64,000 nucleotides of DNA from Filomicrobium insigne (lineage in GTDB: Bacteria > Pseudomonadota > Alphaproteobacteria > Rhizobiales > Hyphomicrobiaceae): contig NZ_FNJC01000004.1 of NCBI RefSeq assembly GCF_900104305.1, positions 423,106-487,105 of the forward strand, given 5' to 3'. Positions 1 through 8,470 of the stretch are shown piece after piece. The notes beneath the pieces are model-generated. The model saw only the letters and a program-made list of their open reading frames with translations. It made no database searches and had not been told where the DNA came from. Position 1 is the stretch's first letter; each line of letters starts with the position of its first letter. Both the position numbers and the translations under genes were made by a program.

Positions 1-996
1 GCCGACGGGGCCAAATAGCAGGCCGAGGGCAAGTATGCCAAAGAGGACCACAAAAGGCGGGATGTTCGCGACCTGCTGTTGAACCAGCGGTGTGATGATG
101 AAGGACTCGAGTTGCTGAACGGCAAGAAACAGAACCGCAGTCCAAACCGCCATTTCCCAACTGACGCTTAAGGCGATGAGAAGTGCCGGGACGGCGCCAA
201 TCCAGGGACCAATGATTGGGATGAATTCCGTCAGTCCGGCAAAAAAGCCAACAGCTAGCGGGGCGGGGAGTCCGATTGCCCAGGCCCCCACCCCTGACAA
301 TAGCCCGACGAGCCCCATCGAAATAAGCTGTGCGCGCAGCCAAAGCTGCAGGACGCGTCCGCATTCACGCAACGCCGAATCTGCCTGACTTTGGCGATCC
401 TTGGGGACTAGCAGCACGATACCGCGCCGATATGTTGTGGGATCGAAAGCTAAAAACATTCCTCCGACAATTACCAAAGCCAAGCTGACCAATCCGTTGA
501 GGAGAAGGCTTCCGGCGGACATTATCTTGTCGGTTACGGAACGGACCGCCCCCATCACATCAGGGATTCCGTTTCTTAGCCCACTTGGGCGGGAGGCGGC
601 GTTCGTCGATCCGCCCTCATTGGGAAGAAGTTGTTCGGCCTTTACGCCGAGCCGCTCTTCGACTTGTTCTAATGCGGCGGGCAGCTTCTGTCGTAATTCC
701 CCGAATTGATTGTACAGTTGCGTACCGATCAAGACGGAGAAAAGTCCGATAAATGTGAGAAGCACCAAGCCGCTTATCGGTACCGACCATCGGCGGCTAA
801 GAGATGTGAATTTTTCAATCGGGTGAGCTATCGCCAACAGTACGACTGCAAATACGACCGATGCGAAAGCAAGAAGGAGAGCTGCACGGATCTGCCAAAG
901 AGCGAGAGCTGCCGCTACGACCAGTGCGCCAACAGAAAACACGATCAGAGCCCAGCGGGCGGTGCCCATGGCTGAGTCGTGATTATTTCGTGTCAT
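1..996 (-). CDS. AI-2E family transporter (PerM-like), 3' end cut by window
   Basis: Reading the minus strand from the ATG at 996 gives 332 open codons that run off the left edge of the window, so the C-terminus is missing. The protein is strongly hydrophobic: paired membrane helices near residues 13-35 and 37-75, a soluble charged stretch around residues 85-135, then more helices. Near the end is the family motif EFIPIIGPWIGAVPALL followed by a further hydrophobic run ending LLFGPVG. This pattern is typical of AI-2E/PerM family inner-membrane permeases, usually about 350 residues, whose substrates range from autoinducer-2 to ions and are unknown here. The gene is transcribed away from everything else in the window. 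Confidence 0.85.
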   Translation of the reverse strand, partial: MTRNNHDSAMGTARWALIVFSVGALVVAAALALWQIRAALLLAFASVVFAVVLLAIAHPIEKFTSLSRRWSVPISGLVLLTFIGLFSVLIGTQLYNQFGELRQKLPAALEQVEERLGVKAEQLLPNEGGSTNAASRPSGLRNGIPDVMGAVRSVTDKIMSAGSLLLNGLVSLALVIVGGMFLAFDPTTYRRGIVLLVPKDRQSQADSALRECGRVLQLWLRAQLISMGLVGLLSGVGAWAIGLPAPLAVGFFAGLTEFIPIIGPWIGAVPALLIALSVSWEMAVWTAVLFLAVQQLESFIITPLVQQQVANIPPFVVLFGILALGLLFGPVG

Positions 997-1088
997 GTGG
1001 TATCGGACTTTCGAGAATGTCTTTCATTGCTATGACGATGTGCGGCGAGGTTCTTACGTAACAGCTCAATCGGGTTTTAGGTGAGAAC

Positions 1089-1211
1089 GTGTCTGCCGAA
1101 CACGAACTAAGCGCGTCAGAAGCGAGTGACTTGGTGCGTTGGCTTGACCGGCTCGAACAGCCGTTCCGTAGGGGAACCGATTTAATCGGCCAAGGTTCCA
1201 TGCTTGTTTAG
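1089..1211 (+). CDS. possible 40-residue small protein (weak)
   Basis: A GTG at 1089 is preceded by AGGTGAG at a suitable distance and opens 40 codons ending in TAG at 1209-1211. The peptide is charged and soluble-looking, with a possible helix around LVRWLDRLEQ. It sits in the gap between the divergent permease and the next plus-strand gene. No family is recognised. It may be a real small protein, a relic of a longer gene, or chance. Confidence 0.2.
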   Translation: MSAEHELSASEASDLVRWLDRLEQPFRRGTDLIGQGSMLV

Positions 1212-1367
1212 GGCCTTGCTCGATTTGCTTGTTTCAACCCAGGCTGATGTCAATTTTTTTGTACTGGCCCTTTTTCCGTCGTGTTCAGCTGGCAGCGGTT
1301 TTCCAGCCGGACACGGATGGCCGGTGATGGGTGCTGGGGCACCAGTTTTTGTTGGGGGATTTTTGAA

Positions 1368-2045
1368 GTGGTATGGAAGGGTGGTAGGCGTACGGCGCAC
1401 CGCGCGCAGGAGGATTCACTCGAGCAGGCGACACGGGGACGTTTGAGTGATGGAGGGTTATGGGCAACGCTGATTTCAGCGTTCGCGTTGGCCTTTTCCG
1501 GTTATAGTTTTTATGAATCCGTGCTGCGTTCGCCCGAACTGAGCGTGTATGTCCCGCCCCGGATCGAATATACGGATCCAGATTCTCCCGACAGTCCGTT
1601 TGAAGTTTTTGTGCTGCCGTTGACGGTCCTAAACGACGGGGCGCGAACCGGAACCGTCCTTTCAATAGATCTCGAAGTGACGAACCCTCGGCGGAATGAG
1701 GTTAAGCGTTTTTATGCCGCGCGAACGGGAACCTGGGGAACTCAACCGTTTCAGCCTTTTGCACCCGTGTCCCTGGAAGGCAAGGGTTCGTCTTCGCAAG
1801 CGCTGCAGTTTTTTCCGCGCTCGGGCGAACGGGTGGCGCGCATTCTGGATCTAGAGGCTGGCACCTATTCTTTTCGGTTGGTTCTCAATACGGCGACAAC
1901 GTCGTCGTATCGTTTTCTTGAGCCAAAGACCAACCCGCTCGAGTTCGAGATGCAGATTGATCAACTCGACTACCGGAATTTTTCCGGTGCCGGGACAATG
2001 GCAATGTGGGCTGCAGATTACCGTCCTATCTCGTCGGGGAATTAG
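1368..2045 (+). CDS. membrane-anchored hypothetical protein
   Basis: An unrecognised protein of about 225 residues. I prefer the GTG at 1368 because GGGGGA lies about eight bases upstream; the frame stays open back to an ATG at 1281, but the residues encoded there look unlike a protein. A single hydrophobic segment (about residues 30-48, LWATLISAFALAFSGYSF) acts as a signal anchor. It is followed by a soluble beta-rich domain of about 170 residues with several TGTVLSIDL/TYSFRLVLN-type strands, suggesting an immunoglobulin-like or beta-sandwich periplasmic domain. No catalytic motif is visible. It lies upstream of flagellin, separated by about 300 bases, and there is no sign that the two are co-transcribed. 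Confidence 0.6.
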   Translation: MVWKGGRRTAHRAQEDSLEQATRGRLSDGGLWATLISAFALAFSGYSFYESVLRSPELSVYVPPRIEYTDPDSPDSPFEVFVLPLTVLNDGARTGTVLSIDLEVTNPRRNEVKRFYAARTGTWGTQPFQPFAPVSLEGKGSSSQALQFFPRSGERVARILDLEAGTYSFRLVLNTATTSSYRFLEPKTNPLEFEMQIDQLDYRNFSGAGTMAMWAADYRPISSGN

Positions 2046-2349
2046 ACTTCGCAACGATTTGCGATCAGTTATTTAAAAGTTTAAACCGCTCGGGTTCATA
2101 CAATATGCGAAAGTGTTGCGTGTTTCCGCGCGCTTTACTGTTTTCGTCGCCGTCTCGTTTTTTGATGGGATTCGTCGCGCGTTCATAATGATCTTTACTG
2201 CCCGTTAAAGGCTCTCGTTTAACCAAAGCATCATGGTGGATTGGGGAGCTGATTAAATGTCCTCAAAGGTATGATGCCGCTCCACTATGCCGTGAAAGCC
2301 GGTATGTCCCAGTCGTTTTTTCCTCTCGAGTTTTAGGGGCAGTAAGTAA
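2046..2349 (+). promoter_or_regulatory. flagellin upstream region
   Basis: About 300 non-coding bases ahead of the flagellin gene. TTAA motifs at 2205-2208 and 2219-2222, the second within TTTAACCA, resemble half-sites of the cell-cycle regulator CtrA, but the 10-base spacing is not the usual seven. I find no convincing sigma-54 (GG-N10-GC) or sigma-28 element. AGGGG near 2334-2338 is the likely ribosome-binding site for the ATG at 2350. Confidence 0.3.
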
Positions 2350-3312
2350 ATGAACAGCATCAATACCAACTTCGCGGCAATGACCGCTCTGCAATCCCTC
2401 AATCAGACCAACAAGAGCATGATCGAGACGCAGTCGCGCATCTCGACAGGCTTTCGCGTTGGCCAAGCTTCTGACAACGCTGCATACTGGTCCATGGCCA
2501 CCACCATGCGTTCCGACAACAAGTCGCTGTCAGCTGTCTCCGACGCGCTCGGTCTTGGCGCAGCGACGGTCGACGTCGCTTATGTCGCCATGGAAAAATC
2601 CATCGACGTCATGACGGACCTGCAGAAGAAGCTGGTTCTTGCCCGTCAGCCAGGTGCTGATCGCGCGAAGATCCAGACGGAAATCGATGAGCTGCAGAAC
2701 CAGCTCCGGTCGATTGCAAGCTCAGCTTCATTCACGGGTGAGAATTGGCTGGACGTTGATACCACGGCAGGCTCCGGCTACACGGCAAGTGAGGAGGTCG
2801 TTGCGTCCTTCTCGCGGAGCGGCGGTAGTGTCTCGGTCAGCACGATCTCTATCGACGTTTCATCGACTTTCCTGTTCAACCAGAACGGAGCTGCAACCGC
2901 CGACGCACGTGGCATCCTCGCTTCGAACCGCGTTGCTGCGACGGGGGCGATTGGTGCTGCCGGCACGATCGTTATCGCCAGCACAGACGGCACGGCCGAG
3001 ATGGATATCTCGGGTGCTGCAGTCACGGATGCAAACATCGACGAGTTCATCACGGCCGTCGATCAGGCCATGCAGGAAATGACGGATGCTGCAACGAACC
3101 TTGGTGCCGCCAAGAGTCGTATCGATCTGCAGTCTGAGTTCGTCTCGGCTCTGAGCGATGCCATCGATCGTGGTATCTCGACGCTTGTTGACGCTGACAT
3201 GAACGAAGAGTCCACGCGTATGCAGGCACTGCAGGTTCAGCAGCAGCTTGGCATCCAGGCTCTGTCGCTGGCCAACCAGAACAGCCAGAACATTCTGTCG
3301 CTGTTCCGCTAA
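2350..3312 (+). CDS. flagellin
   Basis: Structural subunit of the flagellar filament, exported through the flagellar type III apparatus. The N-terminus (MNSINTNFAAMTALQSLNQT) and the region to about residue 140 match the flagellin N-terminal D0/D1 domain. Residues about 235-320 match the C-terminal domain and end LANQNSQNILSLFR, the classical end of flagellin. The central variable region (about 145-230) is short, giving a compact 320-residue protein. No flagellar assembly, FlaF/FlbT or motor gene lies next to it, so it is an isolated flagellin locus in this window. A strong terminator follows. Confidence 0.95.
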   Translation: MNSINTNFAAMTALQSLNQTNKSMIETQSRISTGFRVGQASDNAAYWSMATTMRSDNKSLSAVSDALGLGAATVDVAYVAMEKSIDVMTDLQKKLVLARQPGADRAKIQTEIDELQNQLRSIASSASFTGENWLDVDTTAGSGYTASEEVVASFSRSGGSVSVSTISIDVSSTFLFNQNGAATADARGILASNRVAATGAIGAAGTIVIASTDGTAEMDISGAAVTDANIDEFITAVDQAMQEMTDAATNLGAAKSRIDLQSEFVSALSDAIDRGISTLVDADMNEESTRMQALQVQQQLGIQALSLANQNSQNILSLFR

Positions 3313-3347
3313 GCCTAGTTAGCGTACTCTCTTCCTGTACGCGCATG

Positions 3348-3385
3348 ACGGCCGTGCTCATCCGAGCGCGGCCGTTATTGTTTTG
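3348..3385 (+). terminator. intrinsic terminator of flagellin gene
   Basis: A 12-base-pair stem (ACGGCCGTGCTC at 3348-3359 with GAGCGCGGCCGT at 3364-3375, one G-U pair) and an ATCC loop are followed by TATTGTTTTG. It lies 35 bases after the flagellin stop. Confidence 0.85.
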
Positions 3386-3466
3386 TTGAAGGGGATCATT
3401 TGCTCCGCACGCTATATTGAAGATGTGAGTCCTGTAACGTCCGCGCTGGTGAGAAACGCAAAGAGC

Positions 3467-4402
3467 ATGGTGCCTAGGTTCATATTGCACGCCGACGATA
3501 TCGGCCTCAGCCGGGGGATTACCCGGTCTATCGTTGCGGCGATCGACGAGGGAGGTGTGCGTTCCGTCAGTCTCATTTGCAATGGGCTCGCGTTTGATGA
3601 GGCGATTGACGCTTTGGCCGTCCGGCCGCACGTTCGGGTGAGCCTGCATCTTAATCTTCTCGAAGGTCAGCCTTTAAGTGCGGCCGGGGAGGTTCCATTG
3701 CTCGTCGACGGCGAAGGTGCGTTATCGACAACGTTTCAGGATCTCGTTCGTCAGTGGATTGCGGGGGATCTGGTCAAGAAGCAGGCGCTCAGCGAACAGA
3801 TAAAACGAGAATTTACGGCTCAGCTTGTTCGAGGGGGCGCGGCTTTAGCGGCTCTCCACCGGCCGGTGGATCAACTTCGCATCGACAGCCATACCCACAT
3901 CCATGCTTTGGGGTTTGTTCTCGATGCCGTTCTCGCCTCTCGCTCGGCGGTGGACGTTGGTTATGTGCGCGTTCCGCGGGAGCCGTGGCATCTGTCCCCT
4001 GGTGTCGACAATCTGAAGACGGCGCTGGGTCTCAATACCGTCAAGTGGGGCGTGCTCAATCGCTTGGCGGGTTCTATGACTGGAAAATTGCAGGCTGCGG
4101 ATATCCGATTTAACCCAGCCTTCCTTGGAGTGTTGCATACTGGAGCGATGACGGTTCCCGCAATTGAAGCGGGTGTTGCTGCAAGCCTCAGGTCATTGCA
4201 GCGGGCTGCTGGCGATCACGGTGAAGAGGCGGTGGAAGTTTTGCTTCATCCCGGTAAGGCTACCGCCGCAGAAGAGGATAAGTGGCGTCGGCGTCCCGAG
4301 TTGCGGGCCTATTACCGGTCTCCGCACCGAGATCTGGAGGCGCAAACGGCACGCGAACTCGTACGCTCCGAGGTGTTTGCAGCTTACTTCGAGGGCTCCT
4401 GA
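3467..4402 (+). CDS. ChbG/HpnK family polysaccharide deacetylase (YdjC-like)
   Basis: Predicted metal-dependent deacetylase of acetylated sugars or hopanoid precursors, acting in the cytoplasm. With the ATG at 3467 the protein is 311 residues and begins MVPRFILHADDIG, where the HADD metal-binding motif sits at residues 8-11, as expected for the family. SLHLNL (about 59-64) and DSHTHIH (about 140-146) supply further metal and catalytic residues. Earlier in-frame starts (GTG 3449, TTG 3383) exist but would add an unlikely N-terminus. The gene follows flagellin behind its terminator. HpnK acts in hopanoid side-chain synthesis and ChbG on chitobiose; no hopanoid or chitin genes are nearby, so the substrate is open. 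Confidence 0.85.
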   Translation: MVPRFILHADDIGLSRGITRSIVAAIDEGGVRSVSLICNGLAFDEAIDALAVRPHVRVSLHLNLLEGQPLSAAGEVPLLVDGEGALSTTFQDLVRQWIAGDLVKKQALSEQIKREFTAQLVRGGAALAALHRPVDQLRIDSHTHIHALGFVLDAVLASRSAVDVGYVRVPREPWHLSPGVDNLKTALGLNTVKWGVLNRLAGSMTGKLQAADIRFNPAFLGVLHTGAMTVPAIEAGVAASLRSLQRAAGDHGEEAVEVLLHPGKATAAEEDKWRRRPELRAYYRSPHRDLEAQTARELVRSEVFAAYFEGS

Positions 4403-4526
4403 GTGAGGGGTAACGCCCTTACCAGTAATTTTTTCCAACACGATTTGCGGGTTTCCTGAGGAACAGCGCCTGCCTCACGCGCTGCCTAGGTTTGAGCCAT
4501 CGGGTTCAAACAGGGCGGAAGGCGTC

Positions 4527-5387
4527 ATGATCGTTCAGCAGGATACCTACAAAATAAAAGGTGGCCGGATCGGTGTGCTCCTCGTCCATGGTCTGTGTGG
4601 CAGCCCGACCGAGATGCGGTATGTCGCCAATGGAATGGCACGTCAGGGTTACACGGTCCATTGCCCGCGACTGGCGGGGCATGGCGGCAGTGTTGAGGAT
4701 CTGAAGGCAACCAGCTGGCAGGATTGGTACAAGAGCGTAGAAGACGCGCTTTTCGAACTTTCCCAGAATTGCGACAGAGTATTTGTCGGAGGCCTTTCGA
4801 CGGGTGCTGTTCTCGGTCTTCTGCTGGCAGCCCGCCACCCTGATAAGGTTCACGGATTGACGCTGTTTTCACCGACGCTCTGGGTGAATGGCTGGCTCAT
4901 CCCTTGGTATATGCGCTTGTTTAAGCTTGTCCGATCCAAGCGCATCGCAAACCTCATCAAGTTTCCAGACCTTCACCCGCACGGGATCAAAGACGACCGT
5001 ATCCGGCAGTTCGTAGTTCGTGCGCTGGTAGACGGCGAAACGGGGACATCAGGCTTGCGCAACACACCTGGCTGCGCGGTTCTGGAGCATCGCCGCCTTG
5101 TTTCGGCAGTGAAACGCGAAGTCCGCAAAATTCAACAACCCGCTCTTATTCTTCATCCGCGTGAAGACGACTACGCGCATCTAAACAATGCCTGGTATCT
5201 CCAGAGCAAGCTTGCGGGACCGGTCGAAGTGACCGTGCTGGAGGATAGCTACCACATCGTTACGGTCGATCGGCAGCGCGACGTTGTTGTTGAAAGATCT
5301 ACGGTATTCATCGCTCGTCTCGTGGGAGACGCCGCTGAGGAGCGGGAGAGTACGGTGACACGCTTCAAGGTTTCTGTCGCAGCGTGA
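4527..5387 (+). CDS. alpha/beta hydrolase (carboxylesterase/lipase-like)
   Basis: A 286-residue cytosolic serine hydrolase of the carboxylesterase type. HGLCGSP at residues 21-27 supplies the oxyanion-hole loop. GLSTG places the nucleophile at Ser91. An acid residue lies in PREDDYAH (Asp214/215) and the catalytic His is about residue 243 in DSYHIVTVDRQRD, so the triad is complete. The fold resembles Est30-type esterases and monoacylglycerol lipases. GGAAGG precedes the ATG. No operon partner is obvious; the upstream gap is about 125 bases. The substrate is unknown. Confidence 0.85.
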   Translation: MIVQQDTYKIKGGRIGVLLVHGLCGSPTEMRYVANGMARQGYTVHCPRLAGHGGSVEDLKATSWQDWYKSVEDALFELSQNCDRVFVGGLSTGAVLGLLLAARHPDKVHGLTLFSPTLWVNGWLIPWYMRLFKLVRSKRIANLIKFPDLHPHGIKDDRIRQFVVRALVDGETGTSGLRNTPGCAVLEHRRLVSAVKREVRKIQQPALILHPREDDYAHLNNAWYLQSKLAGPVEVTVLEDSYHIVTVDRQRDVVVERSTVFIARLVGDAAEERESTVTRFKVSVAA

Positions 5388-5546
5388 AGTCTTTGTCAGC
5401 TTTCAAGAAATAATTCGATTTCTGTATCTGTCGGAACAGCGGGTTCGACTGGTCAAGGGCACATTGCTTGGCAGGACATGAAGTTTTGCAGCGTTGGAAC
5501 GCAGTGAAAAATTGATAGGGCGCTGGGCCGTCAGAAGGAGCTCGTC

Positions 5547-6206
5547 ATGAATAAAGTTTTGACCGGGATTATAGGGGGCGCGTTTGCCGTCTTGGCCATC
5601 ACTTCGAGTATTTCGCCGGTGCACGCCGGAGGTGGTGTGCGTCTCAATTTTAGTGGTCCGCTTGGTGTATTCAACGCGCATTCAAATGGTGCTCATTACA
5701 AATCAAGCTCTTCTCATCACACGCGCAACTTCAGTCACAAGCGCAAGAATGACATTGCGGCGCGTAAGGCGGCTGCGCGGCATGCGCAGATTACCGAGGC
5801 TAAAGAACGTGAGGCGAAACGCCGGAGGGCGGCACGGCTAAAGGCTGAAGAGCGTGCACGGAAGCTCGTCGCCGCACAGCGGGAAGACCAGAAGGTTGAG
5901 GTCGTTAGAGCTGAAGTTGCAACTGTGAAGGCGGCAGAGGTGCAAAAGGCCGTTCCCGTCAAAGCTTCAGCTGTTACCGGGGCTACTGCGCTTATTCCTG
6001 TCGTTGCGATCGACAACAATAGCCAAAGCGACACCGTACACCTGAAGACTATTGATGTTCGAACGGAGTCCCCAAAAGCGGAGATTGCGGACACACAGGT
6101 CGCGCATGTTCCTCCTCCTGAGCAAAGCATCAATAAAGAGCTGACGTGCAAGAAATTTGTGCCGAGTGCTGGCCTAACAATCAATGTGCCTTGCGGAAAT
6201 CCATAA
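5547..6206 (+). CDS. exported Lys/Ala/Arg-rich hypothetical protein
   Basis: No family is recognised. Residues 1-27 form a signal peptide ending PVHAGGG. A Ser/His/Asn-rich stretch (about 40-65) leads into a highly charged Ala/Arg/Lys/Glu helix (about 70-125) that should form a coiled coil. The tail is Val/Ala/Pro-rich and holds two cysteines near the C-terminus (ELTCKKF, NVPCGNP) that could pair in the periplasm. GGAG precedes the ATG. It stands 140 bases upstream of the ABC exporter operon and may share its regulation, but no functional link is shown. Confidence 0.65.
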   Translation: MNKVLTGIIGGAFAVLAITSSISPVHAGGGVRLNFSGPLGVFNAHSNGAHYKSSSSHHTRNFSHKRKNDIAARKAAARHAQITEAKEREAKRRRAARLKAEERARKLVAAQREDQKVEVVRAEVATVKAAEVQKAVPVKASAVTGATALIPVVAIDNNSQSDTVHLKTIDVRTESPKAEIADTQVAHVPPPEQSINKELTCKKFVPSAGLTINVPCGNP

Positions 6207-6346
6207 AACTTGTGGTGGTTGGCGCTGCGTTATCGGAACAACGGACGAAGCTGCCATTTTCATTAATCAAGATAGTGCGCGCGGAAATAAAAGCCCGTAT
6301 TGATTAGGCGCGGCTGGTCTGCGGAGACGGGGAAGGACCGACTAAC

Positions 6347-7549
6347 ATGACAGCGAGCAAGGATATAAGTGAGACGGGTGGTGGGATGATTGCCCCGGCC
6401 GGAAATAGCAAACGTCTCCGGATGGCCCCGAAGCTGGCTTACCGAAACCTTTTCCATGATCGTTTGAGCTTGTTTGTTACGCTTGTCGGCATCGTCTTTT
6501 CTGTCGTCCTGCTCGCATTCCAATCAGGGATTTATCTCGGGATCGAACGTACGATTGCTGCTGTTATCGATCAGACGGAAGGAGAGCTCTGGGTCGTACC
6601 GATTGGGACGAAGAGCGTCGATGATCCATCGCTGCTGCCGGGCCGTGAAAGTTATGCGGTACTCTCAGTTCCGGGCGTAGCAAGTGTTGAAACATTGGTT
6701 ATGGGTTTCTCCCGCTGGCGAAAGCGTAACGGCGGAGCGACGACGGTTTTGCTTGTCGGGTCGGATTGGACGCAGGGGGGATTTCGGCCCTGGAATGTCA
6801 TTGAGGGGAGCGTGGAAGAACTAGCCGCTCCGAAGGCTGTTGCGGTCGACAAGACCTATTTTAAAGACCTCGATGTCACAGGGCTCGGCGATCCGGCAGA
6901 AATAAATGGTCAGACCGTCACCGTCGGCGCTGTGACAAAAGGCATCCGCTCCTTCACGACCATGCCTTATGTGTTTACAACCCTGGGCCGGGCCCAATCG
7001 ATGCTGCGGGCCAATCAAGAACAGGGCGCCTACACGTTGGTGAAAGTTGAGCCGGATGCTGACATCGCGACGGTGCAGGCCCGGATACAGGAGCGTCTTC
7101 CTGATGTTGAGGTTCTCACGCGTGGAGAGTTTCGTTCGCGGAGTATCAATTATTGGCTGTTTCACACGGCCGCGGGGTCTGGGCTTATTGCAGGTACGGC
7201 GCTGGCATTGATCGTGGGCATCGTTATTGTCGCACAAACGCTTTATTCCAGCACCAAGGATCACATCAACGAATTTGCTACGTTGCGGGCACTTGGAGCT
7301 TCATCGCGTTATATCATTCAGGTCATTCTCCTGCAGGCCTTGTTCAGCGCTGTTGTGGGGTATGCCTTGGGCATGAGCCTGACGCTTGCAATATTTGCTG
7401 CGGCAAAGGGGACGACCCTCAATGTGGTAATGACACCGGGCCTCGCGCTGTTGTTGTTCCTCGTCACAATCGGCATGTGCACGATTGCTGCTGTTTCAGC
7501 GATCTTCAAGGTCACACGCATTGATCCGGCGGGGGTTTTCAGCCGCTAG
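6347..7549 (+). CDS. ABC exporter permease, FtsX/MacB fold (DevC-like)
   Basis: A 400-residue inner-membrane permease with the four-helix FtsX/MacB layout: one helix at about 41-65, a large periplasmic domain of about 210 residues, and three helices at about 277-298, 322-345 and 365-388. The sequence (AYRNLFHDRL near the N-terminus, EFATLRALGAS before the second helix) resembles DevC subunits of DevBCA glycolipid-type exporters. It is the first gene of a three-gene cluster with an ATPase (7676) and a membrane fusion protein (8463). The start has GGAAGGA upstream. The cargo is unknown. Confidence 0.85.
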   Translation: MTASKDISETGGGMIAPAGNSKRLRMAPKLAYRNLFHDRLSLFVTLVGIVFSVVLLAFQSGIYLGIERTIAAVIDQTEGELWVVPIGTKSVDDPSLLPGRESYAVLSVPGVASVETLVMGFSRWRKRNGGATTVLLVGSDWTQGGFRPWNVIEGSVEELAAPKAVAVDKTYFKDLDVTGLGDPAEINGQTVTVGAVTKGIRSFTTMPYVFTTLGRAQSMLRANQEQGAYTLVKVEPDADIATVQARIQERLPDVEVLTRGEFRSRSINYWLFHTAAGSGLIAGTALALIVGIVIVAQTLYSSTKDHINEFATLRALGASSRYIIQVILLQALFSAVVGYALGMSLTLAIFAAAKGTTLNVVMTPGLALLLFLVTIGMCTIAAVSAIFKVTRIDPAGVFSR

Positions 7550-7675
7550 GCTTCTTTTCCCCAGTGCGGCATCGTCGTCGCTTTGGTGTTGCGCTGGGAA
7601 CTGCAGAAATTGCGGCATATCGAGATACTGACGTCGATTGCTACGAAATAAAAAGTATCCATCAGGAAGGACGAT

Positions 7676-8470
7676 ATGAACGATTTCAGTACGAGCGCTT
7701 CGGTTGCCGAACCGCTGCTCGTTGCCCGTCAAATTAAAAAGGTTTTTGGTACCGGTGCGGGTGAAGTGCAGGTTCTCAAAGGGATCGATCTCGACTTGAA
7801 GCCTGGAGAGCTGACATTGCTCATGGGGCCTTCGGGTAGTGGTAAAACGACATTGCTGTCGATCCTCGGATGTATTCTGACGCAAAACTCTGGAGAGTTA
7901 GAGATTGCCGGGCGTAACACGACCGGCATGTCTCCCGAGGAGATGGCTGACTTGCGGCGTCACCACATCGGCTTTGTATTTCAATCCTATAATCTTTTTC
8001 CGACGCTTACGGCATTGGAAAACGTGATGCTGGCCCTCGACGTGCGCGATCAGCTTCCGGCCGACGCACCACACAGAGCTGCGTCAGCGCTTAATGCCGT
8101 CGGGTTATCACATCGCATCAATACTTATCCGAGCAAACTGTCGGGTGGTGAGAAGCAACGCGTCGCGATAGCCCGTGCGCTTGCCGGTTCGCCCTCCGTG
8201 ATTTTAGCCGATGAGCCCACCGCCGCGTTGGATTCTGAGAACGGACAAGCGGTTATGGCGTTACTCGCGGAAGTTTCCCGGGATACGAGCCGCGCTGTAC
8301 TTGCCGTTACGCACGACCACCGGACGCTGAAATATGCCGATCGCATTATTCGTATCGAGGATGGTTTCATCGTTGGCGATGAACGGCCTTCGCAGGGTGA
8401 AATTGTAAATCATAACTCTGTAGGGGAGCACGCTGCTGCTGCGGCGAATGGGAGCCATGACCATGTTTAA
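7676..8470 (+). CDS. ABC exporter ATPase (DevA/LolD-like)
   Basis: Nucleotide-binding subunit for the FtsX-type permease encoded just upstream. All motifs are intact: Walker A GPSGSGKT (51-58), Q-loop Gln103, signature LSGGEKQR (155-162), Walker B VILADE (175-180) and H-loop His213. The 264-residue length includes an Ala/His-rich tail of about 35 residues. AGGAAGGA precedes the ATG. Its 3' end overlaps the start of the membrane fusion gene, which implies translational coupling. It belongs to the MacB/LolD/DevA ATPase group. Confidence 0.9.
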   Translation: MNDFSTSASVAEPLLVARQIKKVFGTGAGEVQVLKGIDLDLKPGELTLLMGPSGSGKTTLLSILGCILTQNSGELEIAGRNTTGMSPEEMADLRRHHIGFVFQSYNLFPTLTALENVMLALDVRDQLPADAPHRAASALNAVGLSHRINTYPSKLSGGEKQRVAIARALAGSPSVILADEPTAALDSENGQAVMALLAEVSRDTSRAVLAVTHDHRTLKYADRIIRIEDGFIVGDERPSQGEIVNHNSVGEHAAAAANGSHDHV

